Shown in pieces: positions 1-6,058 of a stretch of 9,729 bases of DNA (within the stretch, counting starts at the first letter, position 1; each line of letters opens with the position of its first letter). The notes under the pieces are model-generated. The model was not told the DNA's origin. It made no database searches and saw only the letters and a program-made list of their open reading frames with translations. This DNA is from Desulfobacteraceae bacterium (lineage in GTDB: Bacteria > Desulfobacterota > Desulfobacteria > Desulfobacterales > Desulfosalsimonadaceae), in NCBI GenBank assembly GCA_003551985.1, contig PUOB01000202.1, forward strand, positions 1-9,729, given 5' to 3'. The position numbers and the translations under genes were made by a program.

Positions 1-963
1 ATTGGCATTGGATGACGAGGCGCTGTAGATGCGTTCATAGACGGCCTGCATGGACTTGCTCTTGCCCACGATGCCGCCCAGGCGGTACCGGTCCTTGATG
101 GAGGAACGCAGATTGATATTTTCCCGCCGGAGATTTTCGGTCTCTTCCTGGAGCGAAATCTCCTTGAGCTTGGCCTCGGTGATATCGCGCGCCGTCATCA
201 GGACGGCCGGCTGTCCCTTCCACTGGATATGGACCGCCCGCCCTTCGATCCAGATTTCCCTTTTGGCCCGGGTTCGCCAGCGCGCCTGGAAAAACCGTTC
301 GCCGGCCAATCCCGCCTGTACCGCCTCAAGCATCTCCCGAAAATAGACCTCGAACCCCTCTGCCACCATGTCCAGGACATTAATATCGACCAACCCCGCG
401 GGTTCATCATATCCAGCCATGGTGGTATAGGCCTTGTTGGCGAACATGATTTTGAAGTTATGGCACAGGATCACGCCTTCGGTCATCCGCTCGGCAAATA
501 TCCGGTAGAGGGCCTCGCTTTCCATAAGGGCGCTTTCCGCCTGTTTTCTCTGGCTGATATCGATCCCCATCCCAAGCATATACTGTTTGCCATCGATGGT
601 GGTACTGGCGGCCGTCCAGAAATAGGGGATCTTTCTCCCCTCGCGGGTGGTCAACGGCGCCTCGATACTGACCTCTCCCTCGGAAAACCCTTTTTTAATG
701 CCCTCCGTGATAAGGAAAAGGGCGTCGTCTTCGAAAAGCTCCAGCAGATGCTTGGAACGTACATCCAGCTCAGAGTATCCCGTTACTATCTCTACGTTCT
801 TGTTCCATTTATGGAGGTACAAATCGCTGTCAAAGAGATAAAACAAGCCGGGCAGGCTGCTGATCAAAAGATCAAAAAACGTGTTTTCCCTTTGATATTC
901 ACGGAGCTCCGCCTTGAGGGCGTCCATATCATCCGCGCGCTTTTTTTCATGTGTTTGTTTCAT
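1..963 (-). CDS. PAS-PAS sigma-54-dependent transcriptional regulator, C-terminal part outside window
   Basis: The frame is open from an ATG at 963-961 to the window edge: 321 residues with no stop. A short N-terminal helix is followed by PAS domain 1 (about residues 25-138; core SSLPGLFYLFD, exit motif GMGIDISQRKQAE) and PAS domain 2 (about 145-262; core MTEGVILC, exit motif MTARDITEAK). A charged helix (about 262-285, LQEETENLRRENINLRSS) probably forms a coiled coil. The fragment ends in GGIVGKSKSMQAVYERI, the usual opening of a NtrC-family AAA+ sigma-54 activator domain, so Walker A and the DNA-binding HTH lie beyond base 1. Such proteins sense a ligand or redox state through PAS and activate sigma-54 promoters. 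A GAGGTG sequence upstream supports the start. Regulation of the neighbouring fumarate-addition genes is inferred from position. A histidine kinase is unlikely because no H-box helix follows the PAS domains. Confidence 0.85.
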   Translation of the reverse strand, partial: MKQTHEKKRADDMDALKAELREYQRENTFFDLLISSLPGLFYLFDSDLYLHKWNKNVEIVTGYSELDVRSKHLLELFEDDALFLITEGIKKGFSEGEVSIEAPLTTREGRKIPYFWTAASTTIDGKQYMLGMGIDISQRKQAESALMESEALYRIFAERMTEGVILCHNFKIMFANKAYTTMAGYDEPAGLVDINVLDMVAEGFEVYFREMLEAVQAGLAGERFFQARWRTRAKREIWIEGRAVHIQWKGQPAVLMTARDITEAKLKEISLQEETENLRRENINLRSSIKDRYRLGGIVGKSKSMQAVYERIYSASSSNAN

Positions 964-1059
964 CGCCACGTTTCACCTCGCCGACATAAACAGGTTTTCA
1001 ATTCAATAAAGCCATATCCTGATTATGTAGCGATGATAGATTCCAAAATCAACTGTATT

Positions 1060-2685
1060 TTAAGGGGATTGTGCGGCATAGGCCCCTACGTCAGGCTTCA
1101 GACCGCCAGGGCCGGCCTCTTTGACCTTCTTTTTGAGCTCGGATTTCCGGACCTTCATTGTAGCGGTCAAAGGCAGTTCATCCAGCATTTCAACATGGAC
1201 CGGATGCTTGTATTTGGCAATCCTGTCCTTGAGATACGCCCGGATTTCATCATCATGAATGGTTTTCCCCTTTTCCCGGTGGACAATGAAGGCCTTGCCG
1301 ACCTCCCCCCAGCGATCATCGGGCACGCCGACAATAGCGACCTGGGCGATATCCGGGTGGTTAAGCAGGATCTTTTCAACCTCCGCCGGATAGACGTTCT
1401 CCCCGCCGCTGCGATACATGTCCTTTGCGCGGTCGACGATGTAGAAGTATCCCTCTTCGTCCATGTAGCCGAGGTCCCCCGTGTGCAGCACACCGTTGAC
1501 AATGGTCCGGGCGGTCTCCTCGGGCATGTTCCAGTAGCCGGACATCACGGTCGGCCCGGTTGCAACGATTTCGCCGACCTCGCCGGGCGGCAGTCTTCGA
1601 CCGGTCTTGTCCTCGATCCAGATCTCCGTGAAATACCCCGGCTTCCCGATAGACCCCATCTTTCGGTGGATGTCCGCTTTCGGGACGAGCATCATGGCCG
1701 AGTTTTCCGTCTGGCCGAACCCCTGCTGCATGTAGAGGCCCCGCTTCGCGAGCGCTTCAAAAAGGCTCGCCGGTGTTCGCTCACCGCCTCCGATGACGCA
1801 GCGGACGCTTGAGATGTCAATTTCATCGAGCTTTCCGGAATCCAGGATCAGCTTCCACATGGTGGTCAGGGCGAATACAATGGTGCCCCGGTACGTCTGG
1901 ATATCTGCGGCAAACTCATCGGCGTTGAACCCCCGGCGCATCACCAGGGTCGATCCCGTATTCAAAGAGGGGGTGGCTACGATAAACAGTCCCCCGGAAT
2001 GGAAGAGCGGCATCTGGGCGATGATCACGTCATCCATGCCCATATCGGTATAGGTGGCGATCTGGAAGTTCTTGAAAAACGTCTGTTCATGAGACAGTAC
2101 AGCGCCCTTGGGGTTTCCGGTCACGCCGGACGTATAGACAATGGCAAGGGGATCGTCCATCCGGACCGGATCGGAAACGACCGGTTCATCGATTCGCTGG
2201 TCGGCCGTCAGGGCTTGGTATGGCTCCGCCCATCCGGGGCATTCCGGCGGCTCAAAACCGGGGATCTGAGGTCCCCCGCTTTTGAGGTAGACAAACTTGT
2301 CCGCCTCGACCTTCAACCTGGATCCGATCAGGTCAATGCTGCCCAGAAACGAATCATGGAAAAACAGGAAGCGGGCTTCGCAGTCGTTGAGCTGGTACTC
2401 CAGTTCCGGCCCAAGAAGGCGCCAGTTCAGGGGAACGAGAATCCCGCCCAGCTTGGCCGCGGCAAAATAGATCTCCAGAAACTCGATGCCGTTGAGCATT
2501 AAAACCGATATCCGGTCGCCTTTCTGGAAGCCTTTGGCCTGGAGCATGTGCGCGCAGCGGTTGATTCCCTCGTTCAACCGCCGGTATGAAATCGGCTCGT
2601 CTTCAAAAATAATCGCGGTTTTATCCGGATGCGTCTGACGGTGCTTGTAGGGGATATAGCCTATGCCCCACGGTATCGACGACAT
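1060..2685 (-). CDS. Acyl-CoA synthetase (AMP-forming), ANL superfamily, probably activating the fumarate-addition product
   Basis: This 541-residue protein has a normal length for a class I adenylate-forming ligase (carboxylate + ATP + CoA to acyl-CoA + AMP + PPi). Visible motifs are the ATP-binding loop YTSGVTGNPKG (184-194, with Val where Thr is usual), QGFGQTEN (321-328), HTGDLG (401-406), DRAKDMYRSGGENVYP (418-433), and the C-terminal lysine in LPLTATMKVRKSEL (Lys511 as probable catalytic lysine, with Met before it where Gly is usual). A Gly/Pro/Ala-rich tail follows residue 522. The ATG is preceded by AAAGGAG. It has its own upstream spacer of 192 bases with a candidate promoter. Known pathways activate the substituted succinate either with a CoA-transferase (BbsEF, toluene) or, as proposed for alkanes, with a ligase; its position suggests the second role. 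A ligase for other fatty or aromatic acids is also possible; sequence alone does not fix the substrate. Confidence 0.9.
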   Translation of the reverse strand: MSSIPWGIGYIPYKHRQTHPDKTAIIFEDEPISYRRLNEGINRCAHMLQAKGFQKGDRISVLMLNGIEFLEIYFAAAKLGGILVPLNWRLLGPELEYQLNDCEARFLFFHDSFLGSIDLIGSRLKVEADKFVYLKSGGPQIPGFEPPECPGWAEPYQALTADQRIDEPVVSDPVRMDDPLAIVYTSGVTGNPKGAVLSHEQTFFKNFQIATYTDMGMDDVIIAQMPLFHSGGLFIVATPSLNTGSTLVMRRGFNADEFAADIQTYRGTIVFALTTMWKLILDSGKLDEIDISSVRCVIGGGERTPASLFEALAKRGLYMQQGFGQTENSAMMLVPKADIHRKMGSIGKPGYFTEIWIEDKTGRRLPPGEVGEIVATGPTVMSGYWNMPEETARTIVNGVLHTGDLGYMDEEGYFYIVDRAKDMYRSGGENVYPAEVEKILLNHPDIAQVAIVGVPDDRWGEVGKAFIVHREKGKTIHDDEIRAYLKDRIAKYKHPVHVEMLDELPLTATMKVRKSELKKKVKEAGPGGLKPDVGAYAAQSP

Positions 2686-2738
2686 GCTTGACTCCTTTCT
2701 GGTTAATTCATGGATACTGTTTACGATTCGATTTGCCT

Positions 2739-2767
2739 ATTGTAGGGGCGAAAGATTTTTCGTTCAA
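2739..2767 (-). promoter_or_regulatory. Candidate sigma-70-type promoter for the CoA-ligase gene
   Basis: On the minus strand a -35-like TTGAAC (2767-2762, 4 of 6 consensus bases) and a -10-like TACAAT (2744-2739, 5 of 6) are separated by exactly 17 bases. Initiation would fall near 2731, about 46 bases before the ATG. The boxes lie inside the inverted repeat, so the match may be incidental to it. No experimental support. Confidence 0.4.
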
Positions 2768-2788
2768 AAACGGGCGAAAGATTTTTCG
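2746..2788. repeat. 17-base direct repeat nested in the palindrome
   Basis: GGGCGAAAGATTTTTCG occurs at 2746-2762 and again, identical, at 2772-2788, 26 bases apart start to start. Each copy is itself nearly self-complementary (GGGCGAAA against TTTTTCG), so the element can fold either as one long hairpin or as two small ones. Confidence 0.8.
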
Positions 2789-2877
2789 CCCCTACGATAG
2801 GTTGCGCACGTTTTGAGCTTGAACGTTTACCAGGTCGTTTGCTCACGGTTTTTTTCGGATATCTTGTCACGGGTTTA

Positions 2878-4521
2878 TTATTTCAAAACCGACCGCACAA
2901 GATTTTCAATCGCCCGCGGCAGCTGTTCAAAGTGGTCCACAAACTGAATTTTCTGCCCATATTGAACTTCCAGCGAATCCCTGTTCATGTCTCCGCAACC
3001 GATGGTCAACAGCTGAATGTTTTCTTGTCGGCAAAGTTCAATGCCCCAGGAAACATCACAGCCGAAATTTGACTCGCCATCGGTGATATGAATCAGTATC
3101 CGCTGTTTTTTATGCTTCGGCATCATCAGCGCCGCAGCGATGATCGCTTGGCCGGAAGCGGTCTTTCCGGACGGCGCAAGCGACCGAAGGCGCCCGTCCC
3201 TGACCAGCCGGGATATCATGCATATATCGCCCGACTCGAAATACCCCCAGGCCGCCAGTCGGTGATTGTCGCAGGCAAGCGCATTATACAGGTTGGCAAC
3301 AATGCTCTCCACCAGCTGCCACTTTCGGCCGCACATGGACCCGCTCGCATCGACCAGAAGCCCCATGGTGAATTCATGATCCGGCATTCGATGCGTTTCC
3401 CTGAAGCACCGGCCGTTTACCGCAGCCCGATACAGCCTGGCCCTATCGATTTTTCCGTTTTGAAGCCCCCGGCTCACAAGGGTACGGGATGCTGCATAAC
3501 TGCGCAGCGCCGCCTTCAAGCGGCCGATCATGCGGCGGTCGATCACCGGGCGGGACGGCATGTTAAAATCCCAGCGGGACATAGACGCGACGCTGTCGTT
3601 GTCATACCCGGCAACCGAGCGGATCAAAGGGGTTATATCCGTGGCATCCGCAGCAAGGCTGGCCTCTATTTCGCGCGCAAGGACCGGCGTCATCCCGGCG
3701 CCTTGCTCAACGGCCGACAGCCGAACGGCCGGCGGCCTTTTGGAACGGATGGCACCGGGAAGCCGATAAAGCCGCTTCTGATGCACCGGCAGTCCAATCA
3801 TTGCCTCACCGATGTGCTGCCAAGACGACAGATAATACGCGGCGCGCCGGCGGCATTTTTCAACCGCCCCGCGATCCGAGCGTGCAACCGCAAACAATTG
3901 TGCGCCAAGCGTTTTCAGCACGCCCAGCATATCCTCGTACGCCGGTTTCAACCGGTATGCGTAACCTTCGTTAAAAATGACCGCCCGCCAAGCCAGTATC
4001 AGTTCGTCCAGGGAGCGGTCCCGGACGGGAATTTTAACGTCCAAAGCCGTCAGTTTCTGCTTACGCAGCTTTGCCGTATATAATCCGAAAACCGATTGAC
4101 CGGCCTTGAAATCCAGGTAATTATCCTCGCCTGCCGCCGCCATCGTCTGAAATACCATCTTCCGGCGCGGCGTCATGTTTTCCATCACCGGTTCAAGCAC
4201 TTTCCATACATGCCCGGACCACTCGATGCGGCGCAGGGCTTCATCAACCACGTATCCCACCACATGGTCGACCTTTTCAGGCGGCACCGGATACTCGCCC
4301 ATAACCCAGCCGGGATCGATGCGAACAGCCACATCCGCATCCGGAAACATCCCATCATAGGCGATGCGTCCGACATTGGACCCGAGGTGGCCGGCAACTT
4401 TCCGCATGGCCTTGAGAAGCCTGGCAAGTTCATCGGTTTCCTGCATCGCCGTGTTTTTTCGCCAGTACGAAGAAATCGCCGGGCGCATAGGGTCAATAGC
4501 GCTTATAGCCGGGCTTTTCAT
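2878..4521 (-). CDS. VWA-domain protein partnered with the MoxR-type ATPase
   Basis: The protein has 547 residues. The N-terminal two thirds (about 1-370) are rich in charged and aromatic residues, with no membrane segment or family I can name. A von Willebrand factor A domain fills the C-terminus (about 384-547): MIDAS motif DASGS (Asp391, Ser393, Ser395), Thr454 in SGKTASG, and Asp481 in ITDGES, so metal binding looks intact. The layout resembles CbbO/NorD-type partners of MoxR ATPases, where the VWA protein docks the ATPase on its target. The gene overlaps the ATPase gene by 29 bases, which points to coupled translation. The first ATG (4521) is preferred because GGGG lies about 9 bases upstream; Met12 and Met26 are alternatives without a clear ribosome site. 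Role in assembly or reactivation of the glycyl-radical complex is inferred from context. Confidence 0.85.
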   Translation of the reverse strand: MKSPAISAIDPMRPAISSYWRKNTAMQETDELARLLKAMRKVAGHLGSNVGRIAYDGMFPDADVAVRIDPGWVMGEYPVPPEKVDHVVGYVVDEALRRIEWSGHVWKVLEPVMENMTPRRKMVFQTMAAAGEDNYLDFKAGQSVFGLYTAKLRKQKLTALDVKIPVRDRSLDELILAWRAVIFNEGYAYRLKPAYEDMLGVLKTLGAQLFAVARSDRGAVEKCRRRAAYYLSSWQHIGEAMIGLPVHQKRLYRLPGAIRSKRPPAVRLSAVEQGAGMTPVLAREIEASLAADATDITPLIRSVAGYDNDSVASMSRWDFNMPSRPVIDRRMIGRLKAALRSYAASRTLVSRGLQNGKIDRARLYRAAVNGRCFRETHRMPDHEFTMGLLVDASGSMCGRKWQLVESIVANLYNALACDNHRLAAWGYFESGDICMISRLVRDGRLRSLAPSGKTASGQAIIAAALMMPKHKKQRILIHITDGESNFGCDVSWGIELCRQENIQLLTIGCGDMNRDSLEVQYGQKIQFVDHFEQLPRAIENLVRSVLK

Positions 4522-5383
4522 TTTGATTTTCCCCGGTTTTTCTCAATGCCGTGTGAAACGACAGGAGAATCGATTCAAGCATGTCCGGACTGATCTGAAG
4601 GCTCATGGCGAACGCCGCTTCAATATCCGCCCCGATGGCGACCATCTCGGCGATCATCAGTGCATGACGGGTGGAAACGACCACCGGCTCACGGGTATTG
4701 TTCCGCAGCCGATCGGCGACGTTTACAATGGTCTTTGCATCCGCCGCCGCGATACCGGTCTTGAGACGGAGCACATCGGCTTCTACATCCCGCGGCAAAT
4801 AGTCGAGCATGGCGACGTAGAACCGGTCCCTGAGCGCCGCGTCCAGCATCTCGGTGCCGACGAATTCGTCCCCCTCGTTGAGGGTCGCAAAGAACACCAC
4901 GTTGTCAGCGACCCGGATATGCCCCAGCTCGTCCGTAAAAATGGCGCGGTCTTCCGAGAGAATGGAAAACAGCATGTTGAGCGCCTTGGGGTGCTCCGGC
5001 CGGTTGATCTCCTCGAGATGAATGACGCAGCCTTTGGTCTGAACCGCCGTTGGAAACAAAAATTGGCGGTAAACCGTTTCACCGTCTTTCAATCCATACT
5101 CGCCGAAGAGCTGCCCCGGCTCCGAGAGCATCCCGATCTGGAACGTGGCCAGAGGCCTGTTGTTCCGGGCGGCAAACTGGCGTACCAACGTCGACTTGCC
5201 GGATCCCTGGCGGCCGGAGACCAGCACGTTGACCGGATGGCTCTCGGACAGGCGCCGTAGAAGAACCATCCGGTCAATCATTTCCCCGGACAGGAAAAAA
5301 TGCGGATCCGGCTCCGGAACCGTCAATTGCGAAGAAATGGTGCTTACCGCTGTCTGCTGTTTCAACGGTGGCCTCCGTAACAT
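4493..5383 (-). CDS. MoxR/CbbQ-type AAA+ ATPase, BssE-like putative chaperone
   Basis: Counted from the ATG the protein has 296 residues. Motifs in order: Walker A GRQGSGKST (57-65), Walker B-like GCVIHLEEINR (118-128), sensor 1 FFATLNEGDEF (Asn169), arginine-finger region LDAALRDRF (Arg185/Arg187), and sensor 2-like STRHALM (237-243). The first acid of Walker B is Glu124, not the usual Asp; Glu125 is retained. Genes for ATPases of this kind (bssE) accompany benzylsuccinate synthase operons, and the product is thought to help assemble or activate the enzyme; MoxR proteins commonly work with a VWA partner, here encoded next. The ATG at 5383 has no recognisable ribosome site. A TTG at 5365-5363 has GGAGG exactly 6 bases upstream and may be the true start, giving 290 residues. 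Confidence 0.88.
   Translation of the reverse strand: MLRRPPLKQQTAVSTISSQLTVPEPDPHFFLSGEMIDRMVLLRRLSESHPVNVLVSGRQGSGKSTLVRQFAARNNRPLATFQIGMLSEPGQLFGEYGLKDGETVYRQFLFPTAVQTKGCVIHLEEINRPEHPKALNMLFSILSEDRAIFTDELGHIRVADNVVFFATLNEGDEFVGTEMLDAALRDRFYVAMLDYLPRDVEADVLRLKTGIAAADAKTIVNVADRLRNNTREPVVVSTRHALMIAEMVAIGADIEAAFAMSLQISPDMLESILLSFHTALRKTGENQNEKPGYKRY
5363..5376 (-). promoter_or_regulatory. Ribosome binding site deciding a probable TTG start of the AAA+ gene
   Basis: On the minus strand GGAGG (5376-5372) is followed by six bases and TTG (5365-5363) in frame with the ATPase. The upstream ATG at 5383 has no purine-rich site before it. The TTG start would remove only six residues, before any conserved motif. 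Confidence 0.5.
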
Positions 5384-5405
5384 GCTATTGGTAGTTCAAA
5401 GACGA

Positions 5406-5627
5406 TCATGCCCTGTCTTCGGCCAGCCCCTCGATGCCTGCAGACTTGCCCCACGGCGCCTCTCCGCCCGTGATTTTCTGGGTTGATACGCCCCGGAGCT
5501 CGTCAACGGCTATCCATTCCTGGCATTTCAGGCACTGCCGGATGCTGATCGACGCATCGATTCTGGCATTGTAGAGATACCGGAAATCCGGCAACGGCGC
5601 TTCATGGCCGCATACGATACATTTCAT
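5406..5627 (-). CDS. Small rubredoxin-like or zinc-ribbon protein (73 aa) of the synthase cluster
   Basis: The 73-residue product begins MKCIVCGHEAPLPDF and has two CxxC pairs, Cys3/Cys6 and Cys32/Cys35, 25 residues apart. This would coordinate one Fe or Zn ion as in rubredoxins and zinc ribbons. A 38-residue tail rich in Gly, Ala and charged residues follows. I prefer the ATG at 5627, preceded by a run of six G's; an earlier in-frame ATG at 5720 would overlap the preceding gene and lacks the conserved look. It sits 44 bases after the beta-subunit gene and 22 before the ATPase gene. To my knowledge a rubredoxin-like protein (MasB) is described in (1-methylalkyl)succinate synthase clusters, while the classical toluene operon lacks one. 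It could be an extra subunit or an electron or metal carrier; function unproven. Confidence 0.75.
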   Translation of the reverse strand: MKCIVCGHEAPLPDFRYLYNARIDASISIRQCLKCQEWIAVDELRGVSTQKITGGEAPWGKSAGIEGLAEDRA

Positions 5628-5671
5628 GAGGTTTTCCCCCCTTTTTGATGGTATATGTTCCTGCCGTCCAG

Positions 5672-6034
5672 CTATTCCCGAAGCTGGCGCATGGACCGGC
5701 GATACGCCGGATCGCTGCACTCATAGCCGTCCTTGTCGATCAGCTTCATCTTTTCATAATACGCACATTGGGAAGCATCCGTCAGCGTTCGGGTAAAGTA
5801 CCCCTCTTTTCCGTCGGTCACGTAGACCGGCGGCGTGGCATGGATGTCCGAACCGAGCTTGATCTTCCTGCAGGAACCGCGGCCGTCGCTCGACCATGCG
5901 CTTTCGGAATAATTCAGACAGGTGCCGCATAGCTTTTCGGGTTTCTTCCCGGCGGCGGCACCGTCATCTTTCTTTTCGCCTTTTGACATGAGGGCGTCCG
6001 CATATGCCTTTCGTTTTTCGTCTCGTCGTGACAT
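5672..6034 (-). CDS. Probable beta-type small subunit of X-succinate synthase (iron-sulfur)
   Basis: This 120-residue protein starts with a strongly charged, lysine-rich extension (1-34) followed by a cysteine-bearing region: Cys36 and Cys39 in LCGTCLNY, Cys55 in GSCRK, Cys90 in SQCAYY, plus Cys106. The CxxC-x15-C-x34-C order parallels that of the gamma-type subunit and fits the high-potential-iron-protein-like small subunits of benzylsuccinate synthase, each holding one 4Fe-4S cluster. In the known enzyme the beta subunit binds near the active-site entrance of alpha and keeps it closed. The gene begins 24 bases after the alpha stop, the usual place of beta. The ribosome site is a G-run (GGGGGA). 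It is longer than the roughly 70-80 residues I recall for BssB. Assignment rests on cysteine pattern and position, not on close sequence recognition. Confidence 0.7.
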   Translation of the reverse strand: MSRRDEKRKAYADALMSKGEKKDDGAAAGKKPEKLCGTCLNYSESAWSSDGRGSCRKIKLGSDIHATPPVYVTDGKEGYFTRTLTDASQCAYYEKMKLIDKDGYECSDPAYRRSMRQLRE

Positions 6035-6058
6035 CGGTATATCCCCCGTTTAAATGTT

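Larger units (their letters stand above)
2736..2801. repeat. Long imperfect inverted repeat between the VWA and CoA-ligase genes
   Basis: Two 27-base arms, 2736-2762 and 2775-2801, are reverse complements with three mismatches and are separated by 12 bases. The outer part pairs CCTAT-x-GTAGGGGCGAAA with TTTCGCCCCTAC-x-ATAGG. RNA from either strand could form a strong hairpin. The minus-strand transcript has no U-run after it, so a classical intrinsic terminator is not indicated. The symmetry and the short internal direct repeat look like a dispersed intergenic palindrome (REP- or MITE-like); whether other copies exist cannot be seen in this window. Confidence 0.8.

Noticed and set aside
1022..1052. 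Possible promoter for the PAS regulator (TTGATT and CATAAT on the minus strand)
   Set aside because: The spacing is 19 bases and the -35 match is weak; in an A/T-rich spacer this is expected by chance.
229..1812. 527-residue open frame on the plus strand
   Set aside because: It lies opposite the PAS regulator and the CoA ligase, crossing the boundary between them; both minus-strand genes show clear family motifs.
2736..2801. Intrinsic terminator after the VWA gene
   Set aside because: The hairpin is strong but the minus-strand transcript has no U-run after it, and it lies about 80-140 bases past the stop codon; recorded as a repeat instead.
3088..4083. 331-residue open frame on the plus strand
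   Set aside because: Antisense to the VWA gene with intact MIDAS residues; the translation shows no domain pattern.
5628..5720. N-terminal extension of the rubredoxin-like protein from an ATG at 5720
   Set aside because: It would overlap the beta-type gene by 49 bases and add 31 low-complexity residues; the ATG at 5627 directly precedes the CxxC motif and has a G-rich site.
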